A stretch of 64,000 nucleotides of DNA from Phalacrocorax aristotelis. Lineage: Eukaryota > Chordata > Aves > Suliformes > Phalacrocoracidae. How positions within the stretch are numbered: position 1 is the stretch's first letter; the number at the start of each line of letters is the position of its first letter. Below are positions 31,101-43,895 of the stretch, piece after piece. Where the stretch lies: positions 10,984,501-11,048,500 of the forward strand of contig NC_134281.1 in assembly GCF_949628215.1 (NCBI RefSeq), in the 5' to 3' direction. A program made the position numbers and the translations under genes. The notes under the pieces are model-generated. The model had not been told where the DNA came from, searched no databases, and saw only the letters and a program-made list of their open reading frames with translations.

Positions 31101-34100
31101 ATCTAGTTATCTGAAGACTAGATACCAAGTATTTTGTACACCCACTCAGACATACTGTGATTTTGTTTACCCCTACTCTAAGTTTGAAAACAGCTCTAAA
31201 AACACTTTTGACATTTCAGAGATCATAAACTAGGCAAGTCCTTTTCCTAGAAAGCCTATAATCTCCATTTCAGATATTGTTTAATTAGCAAGGAAATAAA
31301 ATTAATCTGGGCTAAGTGTAGTAACAGATACTTCCTTTACCATTTGCATGCACAAAGCTCTATAAATGCAGCTCTTTTTAAAGTCTTATTACGCAGACAA
31401 TCCCACGGCCACATAATTTACATTGAAAAACATGAAAATGGAGAGCCAAAAAGCAAGGTGCTGCCTGAGAAAATGCAACTCTCAACACTGCAGAGAGCTG
31501 GAGAGTACCCAGAGTCAGAAGAGGAGGAAGAAGCCACACAGGCAACTATGCTTTTACACCTTCCTTCCAACTGTATCAGTCTGATGATGTAGGAGAGGCC
31601 CAAGCCCCCATCGCCTTTTAAGCACATCCATCTCCTCTGCTGTGCTTGGCCAGGGGTGACAGGCCCCAGCACCAGTGCTCACAGTACCACTAAATTCCCC
31701 AGTCTTCCTCACTGAACATGCTCAGTGGTGGCAGTTACAAAATTCAGTGTAAGAACTAGAAATTCTAAAATAAATACAAATTCAAGCCATGGCTCACAGT
31801 ATTTCTAAGGTGGAACGTGCAAAAAGCTCTTTGCATTTGTGCCAAGCAATGCCCGAGTACCCACCCAGTTACTGCCTGCAGTGCAGCGAGCATCACATGA
31901 TAAATCATTTGTTATTCAGCTCAGATGACTTCATTCACCCTGGTACAAACTTTCAAACGTATCTTATGTAAAGCGCTGAGTAATTTTTCGATTTCAAATA
32001 CCACCTAATCTTGCTGAACTGCTTACATCAATAGGAGTCTTACACAAACAAAAGGGACAGATCAGAGCATTATGCACAATTTTTTCAAATATTAAAATTA
32101 ATGCTGCATTCCAAATTATCCTGAATAGACAATAATGAAATAAAGATAAACAAAGGCGTTTCCAGCACCTGGAGTTTATATACCAAATTTGTCCATTATG
32201 TAACAATAACTATCTGGCATGTACCTGCATACCAACTGGATAATTCCATTAACTGAGCATTCGATCCATGAAGTATTATAAATTCAGCTTCACAGTTAAA
32301 AATCCACTACAGGCATTTATTAGTAACTTCTGTCAGGTACTGCAAAGCGTCTTCTGGTTTTGGAAGTTGCCTTCAAAACCACACAGAACTAAGTCTCCTC
32401 TTTCAAATGAAATTAAATAAAAAACTTGTACACTGAGGAATGTAAATACACTATTGGATGCAAACAAACAAAGCTCAGCACATCAGAGAATCCCTCTGTA
32501 GAATTAAATTCCCATTTAACATTTACCACTATGAAAAGTAAGTAGTGTAAATCAAGAATTATGACTATTCCAGACTAGAGGCCAAAGGAACACTTACCAG
32601 ATGGCATTACCTTGTGTGTTCAACCTTAACTAAGCCAGAATTTATTTACTGAAGTTCCCCTCCAAAGTACAATGCTACTTAGGCAAAAATGCCATTCTAT
32701 TTTCTAAAATTCACCCAAAATATCCTTTATCATCAACAGCTGTCAAAGACCTGTAGCAATTTTGAACCATCTAGCCTTGAGAAAAAATTCAAGATTAGTA
32801 AGCATGAAACAAAAGTGATTTAAACACTTCGTGTCCTAGCAGCTTAGCTGGAAATGAGAGAAATCAACGATGCCACAAACCAAAACACATAACTATCATA
32901 CTGGAATTGAAGTGTCTCCTTTCAGAAAGTCAGCCTGACATGCTCTCTCTGTATTCTCTTCTCTTACCCATTTGAAATTATAATTACGGTATTTTCCTGC
33001 AAAACAAGAAGCCCAAATCCTCATAAATAGTAACAAAAATCCACAGAGCTGATTGCGATTCAACCCGTGTAATTATGTTTGGAATGTATGTGACAGAAAC
33101 CGACTAAAGGGACACCTGGAAACCTGGATTCACCACTGACATGGCTTTTCCTGTTTTGTGACTGTTGCTGCATTTTGGGAAGTAGGAAGAGGCTACTTCA
33201 CACACAGCCAAAAAATTGCCGTAACTGCATATTCAGCAAGTCTCAAAGGAATGTTGGCCGTTTCTCTGAAAAAACACGTCAGTGATGATTCACCATGTTC
33301 AGTCATTCATCTTTTCTAGAATTTTGTAAGAAGCGGAGTTATTGCTCAATCCCTTGTAGCACTTACTCTGTATCCAGCGATTAGCCTTTTCTATTGCACC
33401 CCAAGAAAACGCCCTCGGGCAGGCTGAACACACAAATTCATTAGACAGTCCTCAAAGCATATTATTGCATACAACCACTCTGATCAATGCAACAGTCATC
33501 TCTTCTGGAGAGCCTAGTGATAAACAGCTTACGGCTCAGAGCTCATTCTCCCAGCAAGATTATATTACAAAACTAGATTTGGGCCACAACTATTTTTGCC
33601 ATGCAGACTCAAGCGTTTTCCCATCCAGTTCTGCTTTGACACCCTAAAGCATTAATTGAGCCCCCTCTTTACTTCACTGGTTCACAACCTGAAATAAGAG
33701 AGGATCGCTCTCCAGATGTGGTCGCTAGTTCTGTCTGTATAGAGGTAAGTCTCCACCATGCTCTCTCCATCAGCGCTGACCGTAACGAAGAATTGGCCAC
33801 CTCAGCACTACCTTGTCAATACAACTAATGAAAAAGCCTAAATGGTGTTCTGGGTGTTTTTCCTAAAGTTGATAACAAGGTTGAAAGTGGAAGAATAGGT
33901 GTAGTAGAAAAGCAATGATAAGAAATACACCACCATTCCCAATATCTGCCATGGCCTACATGAAATCAGCAGACCACAGTATGATGAGTTTCAGTGAGAA
34001 GCTGATACTTCCTATTGCCTCCACACAGCAACAAGCCTGTCCTGGGATTACAGTTAGCACCGCTGATAATATGCTTCCCATGGGTCCAAAGAAGAGCTTT

Positions 34101-37100
34101 CAACCTTGCAAGGAAAAAGCCTAAATGCACAAAAGCTTTTATTACTCTGCCAAATTCTGTTTTGTTTAGGAAAAAAGAAAACCTGAATTACAACAATTTT
34201 TTTTCTGAGACAGCCTGATTTGATAGTGGGACTGAGACTGGGCCCATAGGAAATAAACAAAAGCATAACGAAAACAGATAGGCACACTCAGAATCGTTTC
34301 TGTTTAGCTGCATCATATAGCACAGAAAAATATGATGGGAAAAGCTTCAGAAAGGGCTAGTAATTACCAGAGTTCCCTCCTGCTGACAATTTTAGGATCA
34401 ACAACCAGGCTCAGTGAGGTCTAGGTTAGCTACACTCACGCAGAAATTCCCATGGCACTTTTCACTCCTACGTGAACGGCTCAAAATCTTTCCTACAACT
34501 CAGTTTACCAAACAACTTTGAAGGAGCCCTGACAGCTGCTAGTTGGCAAAGAAAGGTCCCAGCTTGCAGAAGAGGGACAACTTCACACTACTAATTTTGC
34601 CCACAAGCAGCAAGCTCACTGGCAATGACTACACAGGAGCTACCAAGACGGGCATAAAACCATTCCCCGAGACAACCTCCCTGAGTCCCTCCAGACTCCC
34701 ACACAGGTAATGTTTGTAGATCTGCTGCTCCTCCTACCAGTACTGCCAAGCCAGCTCCTGCCACAACCTTGATATTCCAGCAGCAGTTCAATATACATTT
34801 TTAAAGATGCCAAGCAAATTGGTTTTACCTATGGGATCATTTCCTGGCTGCTCCGACTAGTCAAGAAAGCAGAAATCGATGCTGGGAGGAGGAGGTGGGT
34901 AGTAGGGAAAGCTGTATGACCCCAGTTGCACGCTGTCATTTCCTAAAATCTTCTTCCTATAGCTACAGAGTGCTGGAGAGAGTTTCTGAAAAAGAGTATT
35001 TTCCAAACATCCACATGGACCAGTGATAACTACGCTGTATTTCCCCAGTCCTTTGCCAGTAACAGTTTCACAATCACTGCCTGGGATTAACGTTACCCCG
35101 AACTTACCCATTTTCTTGCAGAGCCAACATTTAGGTCAGTTTTGCCCCCAAATTCACCAAGAATATTCCCTGGTATTCCAGCCCTTGTTAAAACATCAGC
35201 ACCTCAGAGCTTCTCAGATAATTTTGTTAACATTCCTAGGTGAAAGTTACACAGCAAAGCATGTCCGAATGTTTAACAATTGCTGTTAATCATCTTTCCC
35301 AGTTTTTGAAACAGAAAGCAAACAGTAAAGAAAGGCTTTTGCAGAGACAAAATAGGAAAGAGGTAATGAATCTAGAGATTCATATAATAAAATGTAGAGA
35401 ATCTCACCAACATTGAGTAATACATCTTGTTTTCCCAAGAAAATAGTCTCTAAATCTCTGGCTCAGGATAGTCAGTCTATTTTTCACAGATTTCTGCAGT
35501 ACATCTGTTTAATCTAACAGGCTTGAAAAGCCAACCATTATAAAGATCCAGGTCACCTTCAGGTCACATCAACTCAAAGTTTGAAAGGGCTTTATTTTAT
35601 AAGCATTAAAGAGAGGAAAGCCTAATTATGCATGAATACAATCCCCGCTTAAGTTGGCTGGATTGGAACAATTTCTAGTAAGAAGGTCTTTTAAATGTTT
35701 ATTTAGAAAATCTCCCATGTGAAAAGTAGCAACAAAATCAGGAGAGCTGCTCAGACTCAGGGACCTCTTAGCTACAGGGCATAGTACTTACTTGCTATTG
35801 CACAACCTGACTTTAAACCCATCTGAATTTACAAGCAGCAATAGCGGTGTTTACCTGCGTTTTAAGCAACACAGGTGTTTGTCCGGGGACATTGTACAGT
35901 CCACACACACTGTATCACCAGTGTAGTAACGTGTAAGCCATTCAACAAGCGGAAGCTATGAAGTAGGACAACTGCAGAAAAAAAAAATTAGGACAAACAT
36001 CTTCATGTAACGAAAGGTACTGAACAAGAAAAGCTCTGGAGACAGACAAGACAAATAACAGCTTTTCAGCACTCTGCATTGCCGTGGCCTTCACAAGAAA
36101 AGCAAAATACACAGTATTTTTCAGGAAATATTCAGTAGCCGATAAAAATACTCTAACTACACTGCAAGGTCTCTAAGGCAATGGATTTACTAAGGTATGA
36201 TATAGCACTAATATTTTGGCTGCAATCTTTGCAGGAGCTACAAACGCAAGTAAGTTCACCAGTGGAAACTATAAAGTTGGGATATCTAAAATAAGGTGTG
36301 ATGAAACACCTATCTTTTCTGAGCTCAAGCTGGGGGGAAGGTGGGAGGTGGTCAAGCGTATTTACCAAGTCCAGCAGAGAAACTGCATTTCCAAAACATG
36401 AAACAAGTGAGCTCCAATAGCTCCCTGTCTAAAGCCACCTCTAAAAGTAACTTCATGATTTTTTTTTTCCCCAAGGTGAAGGCAACCTTGTAGAGACTGA
36501 ATTTGTTATAAAGCAGATGTGCAAAGTCCTTTACAAGGTTTTAAAATAAATCCTACAGTTCTAGAAACATATGGCTCCATTTTTGTATCACAGAACAATA
36601 TAGGAAAAATATAAATGCCTTTTCAACATTTTTCTAATCTAAAAGCTATGAGTGTCAACATTCATCATTGCTTCAGGAACACAAAAAACTGAGTATGTTA
36701 CGAGAGGGATTTACTTTGGCTGTTGATTTCTAAATGCCTTTAAGATAACAATGTACTCTAGCAAAATTGGCTGTTTCACTGCTTAAATTTCAAAATGAAA
36801 TGCATGAAAAAGGAAATTCACTTCAAAGAAGAATTAAGGAATGTTCAGAACAACAACATGTATAACTTGCTAGTGGGTTTACTACTTTAAAGTACTCTAA
36901 AATTTGTACACACAGATGTGCAGTTCTTATTAAGGAATATGTCTAGATTATTGTGGAAGAAAATAGCGTCCTATTTTAACGCTTGGAAAGAAAGCCACTT
37001 TTAAATAGTGAATATAGAGATTAAATATTGCAATATGAAGCAAGTTCAATAGCCAAAATTTATCAAAGCTTTAGTGCTGAAAACGCCTCTGTTGTCAGAA

Positions 37101-40100
37101 CACATTTGGCATTATGACAAGACACTTGCAAATGCCTTAATATATTGGATTGAATTCCACTCCTGTGGAATTCAAGGAACACAATGGCAACAGAACAACT
37201 TCATTTTCTGCAAAACGGCTGGTACAGATCCCTACCAAGAGCACTGAACCATGCCTATGAAAAGGAGCCCAACACACTCCTGAAGTTGCACAGTTACTCT
37301 CTCTTCTTATGCAGCGCTAGTGATTGAAGCATAGAGCAGGAGACAAAACGAAGCTGGCAGGGTTTGCTCATGTAATTCCAGATTTCAAAGTGAGGTACCA
37401 CCAGAATGCGCTTGCAATATAAATTTGTTTGGCTTTCACAATGAAAAGGACCCCATAAACACTGCACTATAGAATTACTTGTATGTAAGCGAACATTCCA
37501 ACAAAACTCAGGCTGCTTGTAACACACTTAACCGGGAAACAACTTTTGTTAAAAACAAAAGGCATCATCTGCATCTTCAATTATAATTGGAAATAAACAT
37601 GCAGACAAAAGACCTCAGCTGACAATCTCCTTGTTGCAACACAAATACATGAAGATTAAGTACCAGCTGAGATGTACTACCTCAAGTAAGAACTTCTGAA
37701 GTCTTCTGACTTGAAAGAAACATGAAAAGGTTGTGAGCACATTAGACAATTTTGCAGTTCATTTCCTAACAGTCTAAAACTGGCATTTACTATGGGGTTG
37801 ACATGCTCTTACCAAGCAAGAGATCCAAACCCTCAAAAGGACATTTTAAATACTAGCTTTGTCCCTTCTTAGGTTTCTGAAGAATTCAGGTAAGTATGTA
37901 GCAGTTTCGGGTTTTGTTTTCAGTTTTGTTTTTTTAGTTTCACCCTCATCCCCAGGAAACAGAAACTCAGCCTCTTCCAAGTACAGCCCTTGAATCAATG
38001 CTATAAGTTTACACTTATCCAGTTTGTTGCATTAAGTTTAAATTAAGAGAAGCTGCTTAGAACAATAGACAAGCAAACTATTCATTTGACACAAGCTTTG
38101 GTCTTCTGTGTGGTATTTCACTGAAATTCTTCACCTTTTCCTCAGCTGGTTATTCAGAAGACTGGCTATTCTCAGCACCCATAGAAGGTTTACTTTATTA
38201 CTAGTTCCATTGCCAGGTTAAAGTTGCATCTAACCTAGGCCTATATTATCCTCATACGAATGCTTTTATAAGCAATGATCTACAGGAAAAAAAAATATAA
38301 ATGCAAGTTTAAAGCAATTCTAGCATCACTAAGCAGCATTTAATTCATACTGCTGACAAAAGAATAGAAAATTTATTCATGGATGCCTTTATATTTCAGC
38401 TTTAGAACAAGCCTAGCATGTGAGGACCTAGCTCTCCAAACATTAGCTTGGGATGAATTGCATAGATCTACATCTTTTGAAGATATTGCTTTGAGGTGGG
38501 ATGAGGAACAAACCTAAAAAGTGTTCAGTTAATGACATCCTTACATCTATAATATCACAAAGTAAAACACAGCCTTAACACCCCACAAAAGCACTTCAAC
38601 CCTTGTCTCTTAGAGAGGCTTCACTGACACATGTCTTCAAACACAAGAATCTATTTGTGTGGTTTATTTAAACCAGGGAAGTTCAAATGTGGGACAGCGT
38701 CACCCACCAGTAAACAAATTATTCAGATACTAGGGACATCAGATGAAGTGTCCAAAACTACATAATAGTTGACTTACATCAAATAAGAAACCAAGTCTGT
38801 GTTATGGCTTCCTGTATTTTGTTACCCCACACTGTCTCTATATAAACCATCTGTGCTACACACACTTCAAGCCATCTTTCAACTATCAACAGGGCTTCTG
38901 CAGTAAAACAAACAATTACTAATAGATGTAGCTTACAGACAGATTTTAAATCAAAAGACACAGTGCTCCAGCATTCTGTTATTAACCAAAGATCAGAACA
39001 AATCAGTAGAGGTTTTTTTTCCCTGTACATCCGTTAGTAACAGAATACAGAGATGAAAGACAGAGAGGGGGAGCAACATTTGCTTTATGACACACACCCA
39101 GACAGGACAACACACAGAGTCTGAACTGAAAAACTACTTGCAAGTGCTCATTCTAGAAGAATTTTGTGTGGGTTTTTTTTAACCAGAATCATGCAAACCA
39201 AAGGAAAGAACACAAAAAAACTGTCATTTGCACTAGCAAAAAAGTGTAATGTATAATGTATAAAGTATAATGGCAGGAAGTTAACAATGGAACTGCAATC
39301 TGGACTGCTTAACTGGGGAGTATTAGAAGTTACACAAATTCTCATAGGACTTGGCACATGCACCCCTTAGCTACTGAAACAGGTAAAAAGTATCAGGCTT
39401 GCCAGAAAATAAACCTCATCAGCTTTATTTATAAGAGGAGTTGCAACAATTGAGACCCATAGCCTGCTAGACTCACAAGATCTTCTGGACAATTTCTCAT
39501 GAGTAACTTCTGTTCAGAGGAAGACTGGAACATTAGTTAATGAGAGTTCCGCAAAAAAAAACAATTCTTAAGTGTGGATTACTTATAGGAAGAGTATTTA
39601 GTAAGAGAGCCTACAGATTACTTTTATATCCTGTGGTGAACCTACAATTACTGTCATTCAGGTTAATAGTATTCACCAGGTGCAAGGAATGAGGAAGAGT
39701 GATCAACAATGCAGGAATCAGAGCTGTGTAAGGAGCAGAAGGAACACCCTCTCTCTGTTTAAAACATGCTTGCTGCTCGTATACCTGCTGCTGAAGTACC
39801 TCTGGCCTCCTCTTTAGCCCAGCATCCCTGCTCTCAGCTAAAGCGGCAATCAGAAGTGACAGCCAGTTCCTTCTCTGATTCACAGTACTGCTTGGTCATA
39901 CCATAAGCAAACCTAGTTTCTAAAGCGGAAAATAACAGCAAACAGGAGATTATTAAATTTGGACCATTGCTGCATGCTCAGAGACAGCATGGTTCTTATG
40001 AAGGGGTGTGCGTGTGTACTAGACATCCCAGAAGAATTAATCTGTGACATGAAAGTCACAGTAGGGCTGGTTCTGCTGGATGTCATCACTCCCCACAACA

Positions 40101-40948
40101 AAGCAAGCGGGGCTGTACCCTCAGTTACGTCCCTGCACCTTCGCACCCTTGGCTACAGTCGCACAGCACGGCCCGGGGGCAAACGCAGCCCCTTCAAACG
40201 TAATGTCACCTCAGCCACCGAAATGAGGCAACCAGACCCCACCTCTGCTCCAAACGCTGTAACAGACCCCGAGGAGGAGCAGAAATTACAACTTACTCAG
40301 CCAGAAGGCACAAGGCCTCCCTCAGAGCGGCCCGAGTCCGAGCCGAGCCGAGCCGAAGCCCGGGCACCGACTGCCGCCCGCCGGTACGGCCACCAGGAGC
40401 CCCGGCAGGCTGCAGGAGCACGAACCGCCTCACGGAAGGGAGGAGAAAGCCGCACAACTGCCGGCTCGCTGCAGGAGACCCGGCAACGGCGGCCCCGCCA
40501 CATCCCCACCGGCGGGGCTGCCCCACGGTGGAACCGCCGCTCCCGGGGCCCCGCCGCCCCCCCCCTCCAAGCACCGCACCAGCGACCCCGGCCCCGCCAA
40601 GGCCCCAGCCCACCCCGCAGCTGCCCCGGGCCCTGCCCCCGCTCCCCTCGGCCCCGCTCCTGCCGGGCTCGGCCACCCGCAGGCCCCCGCCCGGCCCCGC
40701 TCCCTGCCGCGCCGCCCGTGCCCCGGCCCCGCGAGTATCGGGCAACCCCCCTAGCCGTTACCCGGCTCCCCGCGCCCTCCCCGCCGGCACCGGCCGCTCC
40801 CGCCGCCCCCCGCGGCCCGGCCTGCCCGCTGGCCGGCGCGGCTCACCGTGTGGGAGTGCAGGCTCTGGCTCGCCTCGATCTGCGCTGTCAGCGGCACCGT
40901 ATCGTCCAACAACACTTTACCGGGCGGCGGCTTCTCCATGAAGGCCAT
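4176..40948 (-). CDS. PXK: PX domain-containing serine/threonine kinase-like protein (complete, 18 coding exons)
   Basis: Endosomal phosphoinositide-binding protein linked to receptor and Na,K-ATPase trafficking. Coding exons, first to last: 40847-40948, 30300-30350, 29596-29643, 24818-25004, 22803-22880, 22570-22643, 21614-21688, 19047-19151, 18783-18884, 17970-18131, 16499-16616, 16002-16080, 13738-13786, 12896-12973, 12381-12467, 11690-11759, 10660-10722, 4176-4381. They sum to 577 codons plus TGA (human 578), all GT-AG and in phase. Start [16 protein letters not shown] matches human. The PX domain (about residues 15-125) has the RRYSDF lipid-contact motif (54-59) and PLPPKK (74-79). The kinase-like domain has YGH in place of HRD (286-288) and DLE in place of DFG (305-307), so it looks catalytically impaired. 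A basic linker, a Ser/Pro-rich exon, a polyproline run and a WH2-like end with LKKT (563-566) follow. Intron 1 is about 10.5 kb and the last intron about 6.3 kb. Transcription likely starts in the CpG island at 40.3-41.3 kb. Confidence 0.97.
4382..10659. other. Last PXK intron, no recognised gene
   Basis: About 6.3 kb between the final two PXK coding exons. It contains an A-run of more than 20 near 8103-8125 and scattered short open frames without recognisable homology, including an acidic 77-codon + strand frame at 6049-6282. No transposon that I can name is visible. Confidence 0.5.
8103..8125. repeat. Poly(A) tract
   Basis: Uninterrupted A-run of more than 20 bases in the last PXK intron. 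No LINE or retrocopy body is recognisable to its left, so it may be simple-sequence expansion or an old retroposon tail. Confidence 0.7.
10660..10722 (-). other. PXK: PXK exon 17 with a tandem NAGNAG acceptor
   Basis: On the - strand the intron ends TTTATTTAGCAG, giving two acceptors 3 nt apart. Using the first AG (exon from 10722) gives SAGSGASS, the human-like sequence; using the second (exon from 10719) removes one alanine and gives SGSGASS. Both keep the frame, so proteins of 577 and 576 residues are possible. The donor is at 10660/10659, reading CAG|GTAAGT. Confidence 0.8.
14235..14534 (-). other. Unidentified protein-like open frame in a PXK intron
   Basis: A 99-codon stop-to-stop frame on the PXK strand, between PXK exons 13 and 12. 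Its composition is protein-like: few Cys, many aliphatic residues, with stretches such as [18 protein letters not shown] and [15 protein letters not shown] polypyrimidine-type acceptor (TTTATTTTCAG) lies inside the frame, but no good GT donor is evident before its TAA. It is not part of PXK as known in other vertebrates. It could be a retrocopy fragment, a lineage-specific exon or chance. I do not recognise the family. Confidence 0.25.
17970..18131 (-). other. PXK: PXK exon 10: degenerate catalytic loop and DFG region
   Basis: This 54-codon exon starts [20 protein letters not shown] and carries [18 protein letters not shown]. Aligned by the conserved catalytic-loop Asn (N293), the HRD Asp position holds His288. 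The DFG motif reads DLE, keeping the metal-binding Asp305 but not the Gly. These replacements are also present in mammalian PXK, so they are ancestral rather than damage here. The acceptor is an almost pure T tract of about 15. Confidence 0.9.
19826..21050 (-). mobile_element. CR1 LINE (non-LTR retrotransposon), 5'-truncated
   Basis: A fragment of about 1.2 kb in the PXK intron between exons 8 and 7, in PXK orientation. It encodes the C-terminal half of the CR1 ORF2 reverse transcriptase: [33 protein letters not shown] and the catalytic FADD at 20679-20690. Downstream come [36 protein letters not shown] and [15 protein letters not shown]. The 3' end on the - strand is CATTCTGTGATTCTGTA, the octamer-type tail of CR1. 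The frame is broken at least twice: an in-frame TGA at 20625-20627 and a frameshift near 20.03 kb; a few codons are also missing before ALVRP. The 5' boundary near 21.05 kb is approximate. This is an inactive copy of a common avian family. Confidence 0.95.
25005..29595. other. PXK intron 3, mostly unannotated
   Basis: About 4.6 kb between exons 4 and 3. The part around 27.96-28.64 kb looks like an old repeat (listed separately), and a G-run (GGGGGGG) lies near 27345. Nothing else is recognised. Confidence 0.5.
27960..28640 (+). repeat. Probable ancient amniote interspersed repeat (L2/CR1-type 3' tail)
   Basis: The order of blocks resembles the diverged 3' ends of old LINE-like families found in turtles, crocodilians and mammals: TTTTTAAAACTTTC, then TTTCCTTGTGTTCCC, then TTTGGAGCAGGAGACATCT followed by TTTGTATTGCATTCATTCAGCAC. 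It lacks coding sequence and is strongly diverged. Family assignment is by remembered consensus wording only, so boundaries and name are uncertain. Confidence 0.35.
30351..40846. other. PXK intron 1 (about 10.5 kb)
   Basis: Large first intron between the CpG-island exon and exon 2. It is AT-rich over most of its length and becomes GC-rich past about 40.1 kb. I see no second gene, no recognisable transposon and no repeat array in it. Short open frames here show no family resemblance. Confidence 0.55.
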
Positions 40949-41340
40949 ACCGGGGCGGGAAACGGGAACCCGGCGCCGCCAACCTGCTTCCCGGGGCAGC
41001 TCCCGCCGCCGCCGCTGCCGCTGTCAACACGGCAGCACCGCGACGCCGCCGGGCCTTAGCGCCGCCGCCCGCCCGCCCGCCAGGGGGCGCCGTGCCGCGG
41101 CCGCTCGGGGCAGGCCCGGCTTCGCGCCACGGTTCCCGCCCCCGGCGGCGGGGCGGTGCGATACAGTGCGGCCCAGCCCGGGCCCAGTAACGGGGAAGGA
41201 GGCTGGGGGGCCGGCAGAGCGCAGGTGGCCCCCGCCGCTCCGGTAGCACGGTAGCTTCGGCGAGGGCTGCGGGGAGGTGATTAGCCTCGAGACGCTGCCG
41301 GTCCCCGCGGAGAGACACTTAAAAGGGCCGGCGCACTTGC
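40300..41340 (-). promoter_or_regulatory. PXK: CpG island promoter of PXK
   Basis: Dense CpG and GC-rich sequence surrounds the first coding exon (ATG at 40948) and extends upstream to about 41.34 kb, where the composition drops sharply. It includes GC-box-like GGGGCGG stretches and an E2F-like TTCGCGCC near 41121. No TATA box is evident, as expected for a housekeeping CpG promoter. The transcription start is not determinable from sequence alone. Confidence 0.8.
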
Positions 41341-41349
41341 TGCACTTCA

Positions 41350-43367
41350 CCTCTTGGGGGTGGGTGCGGGGGTGTAGTTAAAAGATAATAAATCAAAGAC
41401 CAACCAGTATCTTGTACTCAGTTTGTAGACTGTAGCTTCGGGGTTTGTTTTCTTTCTTTTTGGCAAAACGCACATGAAGTTGCTGTTAAATTGAGTTCCA
41501 CAACCTAACTTTCATTGTAGAAGACTCTATTCCAACACAATTCAGCACTTGGGAACCTACTGCCCGCTGAACGCTTGCCCGCATTTCCTTTTGTCTTTTT
41601 ACACCCTGTACAGGAATTTATCTCATATAAGACGTTGTAAGACTGCAAGAGCTTGAGTTTGTCATACGCTTCAGTTATCATGAATAGCCTCATCTCTCTG
41701 TCTTGCAGCTTGATATTGACAGGAAAACAAGCTGTGGGCTGTGGTTAAGCAGCTAAACCTCAGGCTGGAACAGCACTCTTTCCAACCTACTCCTTCTACT
41801 GTAACCCAGCAGGTCAGATACAGATTCGATTCTTTTTAACAGGCGTTAACATGACAACTTCCCATCTAGAGGGGCAGGTGAACAAGGAACAAGGGAAGGA
41901 GCATGCCTGCATTGAGAAACGACGTACAGCAAAAGTCAGCGATCTCATCGGGCAGTGACCCACGGCAGAAGAAAAGGAAACGGGAAGTAAAGCAACTCCT
42001 AGACAAAAGATAAGAAAAGCTCTTGCTAAGTACTCATTCCATGCTGTGAGCAGGCCAAACCCTGTGCTTCAAAAATAGAGGACATACTGAAGTCAAACAG
42101 CTTAAACATTACCCCTCCCTCTGATCCAGTTTGACTTAACTCCTGGGGTTTGTTGTTAGTGTGGCTGCATTTACAAGTAAGACATCACATCCAGACACCA
42201 TAACTGTTTTACCAGTAGCTTTCATCACAGTTTGAGGACAAACTCTCTTTTCATAGCAAACAACTTTTGAAGTTATTTGCAGCCAAGTAAAGTTATGAAT
42301 GCATTTCTGCTGCAGAGAAGATGGAGAGATAACGTTTTGCCAGAAAAACGTACAAGCCACCAATTAAAGACAGCCTGTACTTTTACTCCCCATCGTTTTC
42401 TTAGTGTAGAATACTCTTACGTTGGTACTAAAATAATTTAACCCGGATGATTTACTAGTCAATTTACCAAAAGCCTACCTTACCAGCAACCAAGGTACTT
42501 TCAGTGGGCAAAGGGGAATACACACTCACACAAACAAGCAGAGAGAACCCACACAGCGCTCAAAAAAACTGCCCCTGCTTGTCTTGCCCACAGGAGCGTA
42601 AGGAGGCAATAAATACAAGCAGTGACAATATAGCTTTTTAAAAGCCTCCTTTACTCTGCTTCTGGGAGGCAAGTTTCAGAGGCATTTATCATTAAAGGTA
42701 AATTTTTGTTTGTTTATAATCAGGTTTTGTAAAGTATCTCAAAAATTGAAAGTATTACGAGAGCCACATCTCCAGCTGTATCAGGCAGAGTATATTGTTG
42801 AGTGAAGGCCAAATACTTCTTATTTGCAGAGCTAAGGAAGGCTTTACTAGCTAGAATGTTGCAAAAGAGCATCCTGCACCAACATCCGCTAGAGCTGCCA
42901 TGGAGGTTACCACAGATCTTTCAGTACGTGTGTGTCAGTACCTCCACTTCTGCTTGTTAAACACACAGCATCACCCTTCCCCACCAGTACTTGTTAGCAA
43001 CATAACAACTTTGTAAAGAGTGAACAAGTTTGAACTGAACACAGCTAGCTTGATTTTGCCGAAAAGAACAGCCTCAGTATAAGCCCCGCCACTCCAGACT
43101 TTCCCTTGTGGCACGTCTAAGCGTGCCACTTCGGTCACAGTCAGTGCCTAGTTCCATTGATTTCATCTTGGGAGTATGCAGGGAAAAATGAAAAGCTCTA
43201 AGTTTAACACAGTTCCATCAAGATTAAGTCTTTGTGCTGCCTTTGAAACATTTTGAAGGTTTTTTTTTGTTGCAAATTTACTGGATTAAGTGACGGCATG
43301 TAAAAAGACAGTCAAAACCAAGGTACATTTCTGACCTTTACTATAAAGTAGCATAGGATCAACAGCT
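41350..43367. other. Spacer between PXK promoter and HTD2 stop, probable RPP14/HTD2 3' UTR
   Basis: No coding region is recognised. By eye there is no AATAAA or ATTAAA on the - strand in this interval; only weaker variants occur, such as TATAAA at 42713-42718 and AGTAAA at 43337-43342. The 3' end of the RPP14/HTD2 transcript is therefore unclear. Confidence 0.45.
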
Positions 43368-43895
43368 CTAACTGTCTGACACCATGACTTTCACCATCCC
43401 TTCCATAACAGTCTTTCCACTTTCTTTGACTTTACACGATACTGAAATGTGTGCAACAGAACCCTTTAGTCGTTTAACTTCCGCTGCAGCTATGACTTCT
43501 TCACCAGTATACAAAGGAGCTGGAAATCTGATCTCTTGGGAAAGAAATATACAACCTTGACCAGGCATTTTAGTACCCAGCACTGCAGAAATAAGTCCAT
43601 TGATCAAAACTCCATGTACAATAATTCTCCCAAACCTAGATTTCTTTGCAAAATCTTCATTTAAATGCAAAGGATTTGTGTCACCTGTTAAATCAGAAAA
43701 AGTAACAACATCATTCTGTGTGAAAGCTTTGGTAAGTTCAGCTTTGTCTCCAACTTTTATGTGTAAATTCTGAAGGAAGGAACGTCCAAGCAGGTATTTG
43801 ATAGCTGTTAGCTTTGGCAAGGCTCTTTGTTGGAAATCGCCTCCAGAAATTCCATGCCTGAAGGGCTGCAACATCTCAAACAACTTCTGCTTCAT
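43368..43895 (-). CDS. HTD2: Hydroxyacyl-thioester dehydratase type 2, mitochondrial
   Basis: Dehydrates 3-hydroxyacyl-ACP in mitochondrial type II fatty-acid synthesis, the pathway that supplies lipoate precursor. The 175-codon intronless frame (human 168) has a basic, hydroxylated N-terminus suited to mitochondrial import (about residues 1-40), then a MaoC/R-hydratase hotdog domain. The hydratase signature is complete: [18 protein letters not shown], with the catalytic pair Asp72 and His77 spaced as in R-specific enoyl hydratases, followed by the hotdog helix [13 protein letters not shown]. It is encoded in the same exon as the end of RPP14, beginning 22 nt after the RPP14 stop. In other vertebrates HTD2 is translated from the bicistronic RPP14 mRNA. 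A second in-frame Met (M8) could be the real start. The frame is intact. Confidence 0.95.
   Translation of the reverse strand: MKQKLFEMLQPFRHGISGGDFQQRALPKLTAIKYLLGRSFLQNLHIKVGDKAELTKAFTQNDVVTFSDLTGDTNPLHLNEDFAKKSRFGRIIVHGVLINGLISAVLGTKMPGQGCIFLSQEIRFPAPLYTGEEVIAAAEVKRLKGSVAHISVSCKVKESGKTVMEGMVKVMVSDS

Noticed and set aside
39959-41059. 366-codon open frame on the + strand
   Set aside because: It is antisense to the PXK first exon and runs through the CpG island, where stop codons are rare by composition. The product is Pro/Arg/Ala-rich without domains.
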